64,000 bases of DNA, taken from Ureibacillus galli. Lineage in GTDB: Bacteria > Bacillota > Bacilli > Bacillales_A > Planococcaceae. The stretch spans positions 124,001-188,000 of the forward strand of contig NZ_JACSQA010000001.1 of NCBI RefSeq assembly GCF_014836845.1, given 5' to 3'. The notes under the pieces are model-generated. The model was not told the DNA's origin. It did no database searches and saw only the letters and a list, made by a program, of their open reading frames with translations. The first letter of the stretch is position 1. Each line of letters starts with the position of its first letter. Positions 9,786 through 18,990 of the stretch are shown in pieces. A program made the position numbers and the translations under genes.

Positions 9786-11432
9786 TTGTATATTTTAATT
9801 AGTATAACTTTATTGTTTGGCATCTATTTATACATAAATTTTACGCAAAAGAAAAAGATTGAAAAAATTATTGAAGCAGAGTGGAAAGAAAAAAAGATAC
9901 TTTCTTCACGGGACAATATGAAATCTGTTGCTACTTATTGGATGAAGCATAGTAAAAATTCAAACTATCTAGGTGTAGATTCTATTACGTGGCATGATTT
10001 ATCAATGGATGATGTTTTCCATAAAATCAACTATACCCAAACCTCTGTAGGTTCAGAATATTTATACGATCAGTTACATCGAATTCAGCTTAGCGATAAT
10101 CAACAAAATGAATCACTTTATGAATTAATGAGTAAAGACCATCGTTTACGTAATCGCTTATTATTCGAATTAAAAAAACTCGGAAAACGAAATTACGTAG
10201 ATTCTTCATCCTTTTTCCGAGAAAGTTTTGGAAATATTCGGCATATTTGGTTATATATTGGGTGTAGTTTTTTGCCTATTATTTCCATTATCGTCGCTAT
10301 TTTTAACTTAAAAATAGGGATTATTTCTATTTTTTTCTCGATACTATTAAACATTTCCATATACTATACGAATAAATTAAAACTTGACAGTAATTTATAT
10401 GGTACTTCTTATGTAGCGAATATGATTGCAACAGGAAAAAAATTATCGAAAATAAACGATAAAAATTTCCAACCGTATGCGACGAAAATCATTCAATCTA
10501 TTAAACCTATTAGAAAATTTTTATTTTTTGAGAAAATCATTTCTCTCGGCAGAGGAACTGGAGAATTTGAAGGATTATTTGAATATGTACGAATTATTTT
10601 CCTTTTAGATTTTATTTCTTATTACTATATGATTCGAATGTTACAAAGCCATAAAGCCCAATATAAAACTCTTTGGCAGACGATTGGTGAACTAGATTCA
10701 GGTATCGCCGTTGCTTATTATCGGCATTCTTTAGATGATTATTGTAAACCTACTTTTATTGAAGAGGAAGAAATCATTTTTCATGAAATGTATCACCCTT
10801 TAATTAAAGATCCTGTTAAAAACTCCTCTCATCTTAATAAATTAACTTTGATAACGGGATCCAACGCATCTGGTAAATCTACATATATGAAGGCTGTTGC
10901 CATTAATGCCATCTTAGCCCAAACGATCAATACGGTTTTGGCCAATCAATGGTCTATGAAGCCCAGTTTTGTAATCTCTTCTATGGCAGTTCAAGATAAC
11001 GTAATAGAAGGGGACAGCTATTTTAAAGCAGAAATAAAATCTCTCAAAAGAATTACTAAGTTGATTGATTCAAAAATTCCTTGCTTGTCCTTTATCGATG
11101 AAATATTAAGGGGAACAAATACGATTGAACGGATTGCTGCTTCCGCTTCAATAATGGAGTGGCTTTCAACTAAAAATGGGATGAATTTGATAGCTTCCCA
11201 TGATATCGAATTAACAAACATTGCCCATTCTATATACGATAACTATCATTTTCGTGAAATCGTTAAAGAAAATGGAATCTTCTTTGACTATAAAATCCAT
11301 CCTGGTCCTTCTTCAACTAAAAATGCCATTAAGTTACTTGAAGTAATGGATTTTCCTTTACTAGTTACAGAAAGAGCACACAATTTAGCGAATGATTTTG
11401 AAAACAATCGTATATGGCAAATACTATCTTAA
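9786..11432 (+). CDS. Membrane-anchored MutS-like ATPase
   Basis: A 548-residue protein whose C-terminal third is a MutS-type ABC ATPase: Walker A TGSNASGKSTYMK near residue 357, a Walker B in LSFIDEILRGTNT near residue 435, and the signature-like IERIAASASIMEWL. The N-terminal mismatch-recognition and connector domains of MutS are absent. Instead there is a membrane segment at residues 1-16 and two more near residues 155-195. It starts at TTG behind GCGAGG. It is a free-standing gene with its own promoter region and terminator, not next to mutL. Such short MutS relatives occur in Firmicutes without a settled role; mismatch repair should not be assumed. Confidence 0.8.
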   Translation: MYILISITLLFGIYLYINFTQKKKIEKIIEAEWKEKKILSSRDNMKSVATYWMKHSKNSNYLGVDSITWHDLSMDDVFHKINYTQTSVGSEYLYDQLHRIQLSDNQQNESLYELMSKDHRLRNRLLFELKKLGKRNYVDSSSFFRESFGNIRHIWLYIGCSFLPIISIIVAIFNLKIGIISIFFSILLNISIYYTNKLKLDSNLYGTSYVANMIATGKKLSKINDKNFQPYATKIIQSIKPIRKFLFFEKIISLGRGTGEFEGLFEYVRIIFLLDFISYYYMIRMLQSHKAQYKTLWQTIGELDSGIAVAYYRHSLDDYCKPTFIEEEEIIFHEMYHPLIKDPVKNSSHLNKLTLITGSNASGKSTYMKAVAINAILAQTINTVLANQWSMKPSFVISSMAVQDNVIEGDSYFKAEIKSLKRITKLIDSKIPCLSFIDEILRGTNTIERIAASASIMEWLSTKNGMNLIASHDIELTNIAHSIYDNYHFREIVKENGIFFDYKIHPGPSSTKNAIKLLEVMDFPLLVTERAHNLANDFENNRIWQILS

Positions 11433-11437
11433 ATTTA

Positions 11438-11480
11438 AGAAAGTGAAGAAAACACAAATCATTTGTTCTCTTCACTTTTT
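11438..11480. terminator. Bidirectional terminator
   Basis: AAAGTGAAGA and TCTTCACTTT arms enclose an inner CAAAT/ATTTG pairing, with T run and A run on the outer sides, between converging genes. Confidence 0.8.
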
Positions 11481-11492
11481 ACCATTATGGAG

Positions 11493-11945
11493 CTATAGCT
11501 CTCTTGATAACCGGATCATATCTTTACATTGAATTCCATTTTCATAAATTTCTTCATGATAATGTTTGACAAAAAAGTCAATATCAATTCCAACTATTCG
11601 AAAACCACATTTTTGATAGAGTGCCAACTGTCCAATGCTCGAATTTCCTGTACCAAGTTCAATCATTTGATAGCCTTTCGACCTGGCCACTTGAATTGCA
11701 TCCAATACTAACTGTTTTCCAATTCCTTTGCCCTGTTGATCTTCTGCAACGGCGACATTCACTAATTCAACTGTTTTAGGTCTTGTTGGAAGCAAAACAT
11801 AAACACCAATTATCTTTTCCCCGCTCTCTGCTACAAAACAATCTCCACGCTTCATATAATCTTTAACTATCTCTTCAGAAGGATCTGCCAACAGGAATAA
11901 TTCCATTGGCGCCTTTTCTCCTGCATTTAATTGTCTAATTTTCAT
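11493..11945 (-). CDS. GNAT-family N-acetyltransferase (YvbK-like)
   Basis: A 150-residue acetyltransferase. The acetyl-CoA binding loop is EDQQGKGIGKQLV near residue 75, and the GNAT motif B region is ALYQKCGFRIVGIDIDFF. ELGTGNSSIGQLALYQKCGF is characteristic of the YvbK subgroup of Bacillales. I place the start at ATG 11945 (MKIRQLN). The GTG three codons upstream forms part of the AAAGGTGA ribosome binding site. Substrate unknown. Confidence 0.85.
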   Translation of the reverse strand: MKIRQLNAGEKAPMELFLLADPSEEIVKDYMKRGDCFVAESGEKIIGVYVLLPTRPKTVELVNVAVAEDQQGKGIGKQLVLDAIQVARSKGYQMIELGTGNSSIGQLALYQKCGFRIVGIDIDFFVKHYHEEIYENGIQCKDMIRLSREL

Positions 11946-12063
11946 AAATATCACCTTTATTAATTTGTATCAGTTTTTAAAATTTTCCCCATTACTTTAT
12001 TATTCGTTTTAGTGATGAACCACTGTTTGTAGGAAGCCGTTATGTCATGTCCTAATAGAGATG

Positions 12064-12552
12064 TTATTCATCAATTTTGTTGAGTAATCGTTTTCCTACT
12101 TTAAATAAAATTGGTATTAGACTTAACAATACTATACCAACGATGATGGTTGATATAAATAACCCAGTGAGTGTTATTTCGTTTTCTTGAATAAATCGAA
12201 CGATGATCATACTATTAATTGGTATGTTTAATAATATTCCCGTTACAACACCAGGTGCATATCGTCTCAATAAGATTGTTGCAAGCAAATGGGGGAAAAT
12301 GGCGTTTACCACCATTGAACCGAGAAAGCCGATTAACATGTATTTAATTAAGTTTAAATTTGGGTATAGTAAAAAAAGAAAAGTGATAAGATACGCTAAA
12401 GAAGTAATGATAATGACCGCAAAATGGAATTCATCTTTCCCAACAGGTTTATGAAATTTTGAAACTTGTTGAGACCAAGCTGGTAACCATAATGCTTCTT
12501 CTAAATTATGTAATGTTATAGCAAATAAAAACAAAATAACTAGCTCTTCCAA
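12064..12552 (-). CDS. HXXEE domain integral membrane protein
   Basis: A 162-residue membrane protein with about five hydrophobic segments. Near the N-terminus it has HNLEEALWLP, matching the HxxEE motif that names this family of small bacterial membrane proteins. A second polar motif, KDEFHFA, and an in-membrane His in IFPHLLATIL are also typical and hint at metal or proton chemistry. It starts at TTG with AGGAGG six bases before. No function has been assigned to the family. Confidence 0.72.
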   Translation of the reverse strand: MEELVILFLFAITLHNLEEALWLPAWSQQVSKFHKPVGKDEFHFAVIIITSLAYLITFLFLLYPNLNLIKYMLIGFLGSMVVNAIFPHLLATILLRRYAPGVVTGILLNIPINSMIIVRFIQENEITLTGLFISTIIVGIVLLSLIPILFKVGKRLLNKIDE

Positions 12553-12797
12553 TACTTTCCTCCTTTACTCATCACTTACAATAAGTGTTATTTATAATAT
12601 ATTGAAATGGAATTTTCACAATTACGCTTAAAAAAAGAAATGATTGAATATCCTAATAGTATAAAAACTTTTTTGGAAAGTACTAATAAAAAAAGAATGA
12701 ACTTCTTTTACTAATCGTAGTACTTCAATATTAAAATAGATTAAATAATCACTTGAAATTTACAGCCATTTTTTTCCTTTTCATTTATTTACTTAAA
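12553..12797. other. Intergenic region upstream of the cold-shock gene
   Basis: AT-rich spacer between a minus-strand gene and the csp promoter. A 35-codon plus-strand ATG frame (12607-12714) has no ribosome binding site and is not called. Nothing else recognised. Confidence 0.4.
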
Positions 12798-12836
12798 TGT
12801 CAAAATGTTGACACTATTTTTATAATAATGTATATT
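12798..12836 (+). promoter_or_regulatory. Sigma-A promoter of the cold-shock gene with a dyad over the -35 box
   Basis: TTGACA at 12808-12813, a 17-base spacer and TATATT at 12831-12836 form a near-consensus promoter. The -35 box is the right arm of a perfect 16-base dyad, TGTCAAAATGTTGACA (12798-12813). The predicted 5' leader is about 55 bases. Confidence 0.8.
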
Positions 12837-12899
12837 TTAATTCGTAACAAGCTTATAATAAAGGATGCCATTACTATGGAATAGGAGGAGAACGCCTCT

Positions 12900-13100
12900 A
12901 TGCACCAAGGAAAAGTAAAATGGTTCAATAACGAAAAGGGTTACGGTTTTATTGAGTGTAACGATGGTGAAGACGTTTTCGTTCACTTCACTGGCATTAA
13001 AGAAGAAGGATTTCGTACATTGGAAGAAGGGCAAGCGGTATCATTTGATATCGTAGAAGGCAACAGAGGCCCCCAAGCTTCAAATGTTGTTAAATTATAG
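12900..13100 (+). CDS. Cold-shock protein (CspA/CspB family)
   Basis: A 66-residue single cold-shock domain: [16 protein letters not shown] (RNP1) and DVFVHFTGI (RNP2), the two surfaces that bind single-stranded nucleic acid. These proteins act as RNA chaperones and help translation at low temperature and in normal growth. AGGAGG lies ahead of the ATG. It is monocistronic with a strong promoter and a tight terminator. Which B. subtilis paralogue (CspB, CspC or CspD) it corresponds to cannot be decided here. Confidence 0.95.
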   Translation: MHQGKVKWFNNEKGYGFIECNDGEDVFVHFTGIKEEGFRTLEEGQAVSFDIVEGNRGPQASNVVKL

Positions 13101-13110
13101 AGAGATAGAT

Positions 13111-13140
13111 ACCAGTCAAAATGTTGACTGGTTTTTTATT
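13111..13140 (+). terminator. Terminator of the cold-shock gene
   Basis: ACCAGTCAA/TTGACTGGT hairpin followed by TTTTTT. Its central 14 bases GTCAAAATGTTGAC are identical to the dyad in the gene's own promoter. Confidence 0.9.
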
Positions 13141-13149
13141 TTGTTTCAT

Positions 13150-13190
13150 AAAAGAGCAGATTCAGTCATTTAAACTGAACCTACTCTTTT
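13150..13190 (-). terminator. Terminator of the abg-like operon
   Basis: AAAAGAGCAGATTCAGT pairs with ACTGAACCTACTCTTTT with two mismatches. It lies just beyond the minus-strand stop at 13216 and is symmetrical enough to act in both directions. Confidence 0.8.
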
Positions 13191-13215
13191 GAAATTTTTA
13201 AAGAATTATTCCTTA

Positions 13216-14652
13216 TTAACCGTACATATTTGGAACAACTTCCTTTGGAATCGGGTTAATATAAGTATCTTTCACTTCGTCTCGTAATTCTTTTTTTGCT
13301 TGCTCAATTAAACTTGGATTTTGTAAAAGCTCTAAAGCCGTTAATGCAAGTACTTTACTTGCATAAATCATCCCTTTGTGAGCAAGACCCGTTTTTCCTT
13401 GTGAAACAAGCTGCCAGCTATGAAGTGGTGTACCTAGCACAAAACAAGTAGCAAAGAATTGGGCAGTTGGTACAACCCAACTCACATCCGCCACATCAGT
13501 AGAGCCTGCCATAGTAGCCTTCGACTGTTGATAAGGAACAACTTCAGGGTAAAATACGGATTCCCTCCCCTTTCCATTAACAGCAAGGCTTTTTTCAGAC
13601 ATCGTTTTGATTTCTTCCAGGGCACTGGAAAATTCAGCAAGGCTGATTGTTTCGGCCATTTTCGTTGCATATTGTAATTCATCTTTATTATAAGTTGGTA
13701 ACCCTACCAATTGTAACTTTTTGTAAATAATTCGGTTAATTGTATCGTTTGGAATATAATTCGAACATGCTTTATCAAATTTTATTTTTACTTTCGTTTC
13801 CGTCATTAATGCAGCGCCCTCTGCAATTTTTACAATTCGCTTATAAATATCATCTACTTCTTGAATCGTATTCGCACGGATTAAATACAATACTTCCGCC
13901 TCTGCTTGGACGACGTTTGGGGACATTCCACCAGAGTTTGTAATGGCATAATGGACTTTTGCATCCTTTGAAATATGTTCCCTTAAATAATTCACACCCA
14001 CATTCATCAATTCAACTGCATCTAACGCACTTCTGCCTAAGTGTGGCGAATTGGCCGCATGGGAAGCAATTCCTTCAAACTCAAAATATACTTGATAGTT
14101 TGCAAGGGAGGAGAAATTAAATACACTCGTAAAGGAGTTCGGGTGCCAAGTTAATGCAACATCTACATGATTAAATACTCCTTCACGAACCATAAAGGTT
14201 TTACCCGAACCACCCTCTTCTGCTGGACATCCGAAATAGTGAATTCTACCAACAACTTCTCCTTTATCAATTAGATCTTTTAATACAACAACTGCTCCAA
14301 TACCAGCAGTCCCTAGTAGATTATGACCGCAACCGTGCCCGTTACCACCGTCAATAAGTGGCTCTCTAACTGGACTAGCTGCTTTTTGACTTAACCCTGG
14401 AAGAGCATCATATTCTCCCAAAATACCAATAACAGGACCTTCTGTACCGTATTTAGCCACAAAGGCAGTATCGATACCACCTACACCCATTTCAATTTGA
14501 AAACCAATTTGTTCCAAATAAGTTGTTAAAACTTTTACTGACTCTTTTTCTTTAAACCGAGTTTCAGGTATTTCCCAAATACGATCAGAAAGTTTGATTA
14601 AATCCTGTTCATATCGATGATATAAATTTTCAATATCCTCCAAATTAGCCAT
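13216..14652 (-). CDS. M20-family amidohydrolase, AbgB-like
   Basis: A 478-residue metallo-amidohydrolase of the M20D group. EYDALPGLSQ near residue 82 and GNGHGCGHNLLGTAGIGA near residue 104 supply metal ligands, and PAEEGGSGK near residue 148 holds the catalytic Glu pair. Length and motifs match p-aminobenzoyl-glutamate hydrolase subunit B. It is the last gene of a three-gene operon and its start overlaps the upstream AbgA-like gene by 8 bases. The pair probably cleaves an imported N-acyl amino acid; folate breakdown product is the textbook substrate, but this is inferred. Confidence 0.85.
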   Translation of the reverse strand: MANLEDIENLYHRYEQDLIKLSDRIWEIPETRFKEKESVKVLTTYLEQIGFQIEMGVGGIDTAFVAKYGTEGPVIGILGEYDALPGLSQKAASPVREPLIDGGNGHGCGHNLLGTAGIGAVVVLKDLIDKGEVVGRIHYFGCPAEEGGSGKTFMVREGVFNHVDVALTWHPNSFTSVFNFSSLANYQVYFEFEGIASHAANSPHLGRSALDAVELMNVGVNYLREHISKDAKVHYAITNSGGMSPNVVQAEAEVLYLIRANTIQEVDDIYKRIVKIAEGAALMTETKVKIKFDKACSNYIPNDTINRIIYKKLQLVGLPTYNKDELQYATKMAETISLAEFSSALEEIKTMSEKSLAVNGKGRESVFYPEVVPYQQSKATMAGSTDVADVSWVVPTAQFFATCFVLGTPLHSWQLVSQGKTGLAHKGMIYASKVLALTALELLQNPSLIEQAKKELRDEVKDTYINPIPKEVVPNMYG

Positions 14653-15955
14653 TCCTCTTCATCTCCTCATAAATTTTGAATGGCACGTTTAACCAAATTT
14701 CAAGGGCGGATAACATATCATCTTCTTCAATATCAAATTTTTCGTGATGATGATCAGCAGCTAAATTTGTCCCTATAATGGAATAACATGCTAATCCACC
14801 TTGTTCTTGTACATGTTTCATAAAAAACGTAGCATCCTCAGAACCGGAATTAAATTCCTTATACTCAACAATTTCCTTAACTGAAGGTTGGAATGTTGCC
14901 GTTTCCTTTAATATTTTGGCCAATCTTTGATCCGATGGAATATTTAATGCATATCCTACTTTTTCTAAATGAATTTCAACGTCATACATTGCACGAATCC
15001 CATTGAAAATCTCTTGAACTCGTTTTTCATAAAAATCATGAATGGCCGTCGTTTCTCCACGAATTTCAAATTCCATTTTTGCAAGTGATGGTATAATATT
15101 TCGTCCACTTCCCGCCTGTAACGTTCCTACGTTCATACGCGCTACACCTTCACTATGGGGAGGCAAACTATGTAAAGCGAGTGTTGCTTGGGCACTAGCT
15201 AACAAAGCGTTTTTTCCCCTTTCAGCATTGACACCTGAATGAGCAGCAACACCTTTAATCGTTACATCAAATTTTGATGTGGCTAAAAAACCTTCTACTC
15301 CTGCAACAAATGTCCCTTTTGGTACACCCGTTCCAATATGAAGGGCAAATAAATAATCGATTTTTTCTAATAAAGGAGAAGAAACGATCGCACTTCCTCC
15401 CCTTACCCCTTCTTCAGCAGGTTGGAAAATAAGAATAAACTTTCCACGGAGCATTTCTTTTCTTTTCATTAATTGTTCCGCCAAACCTAACCCGATTGTT
15501 GCATGACTATCATGACCACAAGCATGCATAAACCCTTCATTTTGAGAACGGAAATGTAACTTTTCTGGCACATGATCTGCATCACAAGACTCAAGAATAG
15601 GTAGTGCATCGATATCTACACGGTAAGCAATGGTTGGACCCTCAATTCCTGTGTCGAAGGTTGCAATGACACCCGTTTTCCCAGCTTCCATTTTTTCTAA
15701 CCATTTTGTTGGAACGCTACTATCCAATGCTTTTTGGTAAAAAGCTTTTGCTAACGATTGATCAGGTACACCTAATGAAATACCGTTCACAATCTCTTTC
15801 CCTACATAAACATCATATCCCCAAGCTTCAAGTTTATCGGCGATAATAGCAGAAGTACGAAACTCTAACCATCCTGGTTCAGGAAATTTGTGAAAATCCC
15901 TTCTCCATTCTTTTAAAACTTGTAAATAATTTTTATCTATCGTAAGAAAATTCAT
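14645..15955 (-). CDS. M20-family amidohydrolase, AbgA-like
   Basis: A 436-residue M20D peptidase/amidohydrolase. Key motifs are YRVDIDALPILES, FMHACGHDSHATIGLGLA (metal-binding Cys/His cluster), IFQPAEEGVRGG (catalytic Glu-Glu) and SGSEDATFF near the C-terminus. It resembles the A subunit of p-aminobenzoyl-glutamate hydrolase. It lies 13 bases after the AbgT-type transporter and overlaps the B-like gene, so all three should be one message. Confidence 0.87.
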   Translation of the reverse strand: MNFLTIDKNYLQVLKEWRRDFHKFPEPGWLEFRTSAIIADKLEAWGYDVYVGKEIVNGISLGVPDQSLAKAFYQKALDSSVPTKWLEKMEAGKTGVIATFDTGIEGPTIAYRVDIDALPILESCDADHVPEKLHFRSQNEGFMHACGHDSHATIGLGLAEQLMKRKEMLRGKFILIFQPAEEGVRGGSAIVSSPLLEKIDYLFALHIGTGVPKGTFVAGVEGFLATSKFDVTIKGVAAHSGVNAERGKNALLASAQATLALHSLPPHSEGVARMNVGTLQAGSGRNIIPSLAKMEFEIRGETTAIHDFYEKRVQEIFNGIRAMYDVEIHLEKVGYALNIPSDQRLAKILKETATFQPSVKEIVEYKEFNSGSEDATFFMKHVQEQGGLACYSIIGTNLAADHHHEKFDIEEDDMLSALEIWLNVPFKIYEEMKRNG

Positions 15956-15968
15956 TGAACGTCATCTC

Positions 15969-17501
15969 CTATTTTAATAAGTAGTGAACACCCGGACCAA
16001 TTGGAATATTAAACATGACAAACACTAACATTAAAATGATCCATGCAATTAAGAAAACAATTGTGTATGGAATCATCAATGACATTAAAGTACCGATTCC
16101 TGCTCTTTTGTTATAAATAAGCATGAAGCCTAGTATAATCGCAAAATATTGATTTAGTGGCGTTACCATATTTGTAGAAGATTCACCTATACGGTAAGCT
16201 AATTGAACAAAGGCAGGATGGTACCCTAATAACATAAAAGTTGGTACGAAAATTGGTGCAACAAGTGACCAAAGGGCAGACCCACTTATAATAAATAAAC
16301 TTAGAACTGCAACAAGCAATGTGAATAACACAATTGCAAAGACATTTGTTAAATTAATAGAAGTTAAAAGATTTGCTAAGTGGACAGCCATCCATGTGGC
16401 GATATTCGTCCAGTTAAAATATCCGATAAATTGGCCAATCATAAAAATTAATACGATATAACTAGAAAGATCGCGAATCGCTTCCGCCATAATATTCGGA
16501 ACATCAGCAATTTTTTCAATTTTTCGAACCGATACACCGTATGTAATACCCGTTATTAAGAAAAAGGCAAAAAGGATTGGTACAATGCCTGATAAAAATG
16601 GTGAACGTAATAATGTACCATCATCATTTAATAACGGTGAATTAGGAATAAACATTAAAACTAAAATTAAACCGATAAATAGTAAAGCAGCGATTCCTGT
16701 ATTGCGTAGAGCTTTGTTCTCTAATGGCGTTAAATCGTGTAAATCTGCTTTCTTTTCTCCATCATATTTTCCTAAACGTGGTTCTACAAATTTATCTGTA
16801 ACGAGAGCACCTAAAAATGCTAATAAAAATGTGGATGCACTCATAAAGAACCAGTTATCTAATGGTGAAACGACCATCGTACTATCAATGGACTTAGCGA
16901 TTTCTGTTGTAATACCCGAAAGTAATGCGTCAGTACCGGCAACTAATATATTTGCTGTAAAACCAATACCAGCACCAGCTAGTCCAGCTGCTAAACCGGC
17001 TAAAGGATGTCTTCCTAAAGATAAAAAGACTAAAGCAGCTAAAGGAGGAATGACTACAAAGGCAGCATCCGAAGCTATATTCCCTAAAATACCAATGAAA
17101 ACGACCATAAATGTTACGATTCGTTTAGGTGTTTTAGTAATTGCCTTTGTCATTAATGCAGAAAATAGTCCTACTCGTTCTGATAAACCAATACCGAGCA
17201 TCATTGTTAATACTAATCCTAACGGTGCAAAACCAGTAAAGTTTGTTAACGTATTATCTAAAATATAGCGAATGCCTTCTTTTGAGAGCAAATTGTTAAC
17301 GGTTACGGTTTCACCCGTATTAGGATGAATAACAGAGGCATTCATTACGCCTAAAATAAATGAAATTGCAATGAGAATAAGTGTAAGATAGAAGAACAGC
17401 ATAAATGGATGAGGTAATTTATTACCGATTTTTTCAACAGTATTTAAAAACTTGTTGAAAGCTCCATTTTTAGCAATTTCCATTTCCGGATTGTTTTTCA
17501 T
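15969..17501 (-). CDS. AbgT-family transporter
   Basis: A 510-residue polytopic membrane protein with about eleven to thirteen hydrophobic segments. IGNKLPHPFMLFFYLTLILI at the N-terminus, ASDAAFVVIPPLAALVFLSLGRHPLAGLAAGLAGAG in the middle and GESSTNMVTPLNQYF near the C-terminus are diagnostic of the AbgT family. AbgT imports p-aminobenzoyl-glutamate, and some members export sulfonamides. It is the first gene of the operon with the two hydrolases, and is divergent from a regulator 108 bases away. Confidence 0.92.
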   Translation of the reverse strand: MKNNPEMEIAKNGAFNKFLNTVEKIGNKLPHPFMLFFYLTLILIAISFILGVMNASVIHPNTGETVTVNNLLSKEGIRYILDNTLTNFTGFAPLGLVLTMMLGIGLSERVGLFSALMTKAITKTPKRIVTFMVVFIGILGNIASDAAFVVIPPLAALVFLSLGRHPLAGLAAGLAGAGIGFTANILVAGTDALLSGITTEIAKSIDSTMVVSPLDNWFFMSASTFLLAFLGALVTDKFVEPRLGKYDGEKKADLHDLTPLENKALRNTGIAALLFIGLILVLMFIPNSPLLNDDGTLLRSPFLSGIVPILFAFFLITGITYGVSVRKIEKIADVPNIMAEAIRDLSSYIVLIFMIGQFIGYFNWTNIATWMAVHLANLLTSINLTNVFAIVLFTLLVAVLSLFIISGSALWSLVAPIFVPTFMLLGYHPAFVQLAYRIGESSTNMVTPLNQYFAIILGFMLIYNKRAGIGTLMSLMIPYTIVFLIAWIILMLVFVMFNIPIGPGVHYLLK

Positions 17502-17609
17502 ATTTCTTTATTTCCCCCTTTTCTATTTTCGGACTATTTTTTACAATGTCTTTAAATTAGGTTAAAATATTTTGAAAATTACCACAATAGTGACAATGGA
17601 GGATATTAA

Positions 17610-18920
17610 ATGTATAACGTATGCGCCTTTTCGACTAAATATTCATACAGATGGTTAAAAAAATGTGAAACGATTCAAATTGATAATATTAATCTGCAAA
17701 TCTTCTTTTATGAGAATCTAACCGAATTAGAAGAAGCCTTTTTAGAAAAAGTGAAAACCTTTGACGGAATTATTTTCAGTGGCCAGATTCCTTACTTACA
17801 TATCCAAAGAAATCATCCTGAACATTTTTCTAAAGTACCATGTGCCTATTTTGATATTTCCGAACGGGACTTTTATTTTAAAATCGCAGAAATCCAATAT
17901 AAGTACCCTGACTTTTCATTTAAGCATTGCATTATTGATTTTTTATATAAAGAGAATAATTATTTAAGATTAAAGGAAATTTTATCACCAGAAGATTTTC
18001 CATACTTACTAGGAGATACGGTCGAAGTCTTTGGACATCCAAATGCATACGATGTCGTATATGAAGCCCATTCGAAACTTTGGGAGGAGCAGAAGGTACG
18101 TTTTTCCTTAACTCGGTTAACAAATTTACATTCTTTTTTTGAAGACCAAAATATTAATCTCATTCTTGTCACTCCAACTTTAGAAAGTATGAAATCAACC
18201 ATTTTAGAATTGTTGAAAGAGATTGAAGTAGCTGATTTAATGAACAGTCAAGTCGTGGCTGGTTTTTTAGAATTTTCAATGTCTCAAAATGATCCAACTG
18301 AAATTGAATACCGACAAATTGCCCTCTATAAAGCGATATTAGATTTTAATCGAAAATTAGGAATCTCTCTAATCACATATCGAAGTGCAATCCATTACGA
18401 ATTAATTACGAACTATAAAGACTTTTTATTCATTACGAACAATCAGGAAATGTGTTCTCTCGTTGAGTTTTTAAGAAATCAGTTATCCTTTAAAGTGAAA
18501 ATCGGTTGGGGAATCGGCAAAACGTTACAAGAAGCACGAATACAAGCGGAAAAAGCCGCTACCTATTGTACCGGTTCGCTTACAGAGGCATATATTTTAA
18601 CAAAAGAAAATCAACTTATTGGGCCATTGGATGGCAATGCTACCGTTGCGATGAACGACCTCGATAACGATAAATTGGAAAAAATTGCGGAAGACACAAA
18701 TATATCCTTACTTCATTTACAAAAAATATATGGTTTAGTTTATAAGCTAAAACGAGAAGCAATTACAGCTGAAGATTTGAGCATCCATCTATCCGTTTCA
18801 ATTCGTACGGCTAATCGATTATTAAAAAGACTAGAAGAAACGAATTATGCAACTTCTGTTACAAATAAGGTAACAAAAGCAAAAGGTCGGCCTAGTAAAA
18901 TTTATCATTTCAACTTTTAA
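17610..18920 (+). CDS. Probable transcriptional regulator of the abg-like operon
   Basis: A 436-residue soluble protein I do not recognise as a named family. The N-terminal third looks like an alpha/beta sensing domain (FDGIIFSGQIPYLHIQ). The centre contains FKVKIGWGIGKTLQEARIQA, which resembles the degenerate GGDEF-like fold of PucR/CdaR-type regulators. The last 75 residues form a likely winged helix (EDLSIHLSVSIRTANRLLKRLEET) ending in a basic GRPSKIYHF segment. GGAGG precedes the ATG. Divergent placement against the transporter gene is the main argument for its target. Confidence 0.6.
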   Translation: MYNVCAFSTKYSYRWLKKCETIQIDNINLQIFFYENLTELEEAFLEKVKTFDGIIFSGQIPYLHIQRNHPEHFSKVPCAYFDISERDFYFKIAEIQYKYPDFSFKHCIIDFLYKENNYLRLKEILSPEDFPYLLGDTVEVFGHPNAYDVVYEAHSKLWEEQKVRFSLTRLTNLHSFFEDQNINLILVTPTLESMKSTILELLKEIEVADLMNSQVVAGFLEFSMSQNDPTEIEYRQIALYKAILDFNRKLGISLITYRSAIHYELITNYKDFLFITNNQEMCSLVEFLRNQLSFKVKIGWGIGKTLQEARIQAEKAATYCTGSLTEAYILTKENQLIGPLDGNATVAMNDLDNDKLEKIAEDTNISLLHLQKIYGLVYKLKREAITAEDLSIHLSVSIRTANRLLKRLEETNYATSVTNKVTKAKGRPSKIYHFNF

Positions 18921-18956
18921 CTTATGATCAATACATGTTTTGGAAAAGAGGGATTT

Positions 18957-18990
18957 AAAAAGGTATTGGATTTTATTCCAATACCTTTAT
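18957..18990. terminator. Bidirectional terminator overlapping the end of the HIT gene
   Basis: AAAGGTATTGGA and TCCAATACCTTT form a perfect 12-base stem around TTTTAT. The right arm includes the last codons and stop of the converging HIT gene. Confidence 0.85.

Noticed and set aside
12607-12714. 35-codon plus-strand frame before the cold-shock promoter
   Set aside because: Looks mildly protein-like but has no ribosome binding site, promoter or terminator of its own.
16585-17268. Long plus-strand frame (227 codons) inside the AbgT-family gene
   Set aside because: Antisense shadow of a clearly recognisable membrane transporter; the Pro/Lys/Asn-rich composition is typical of an antisense frame.
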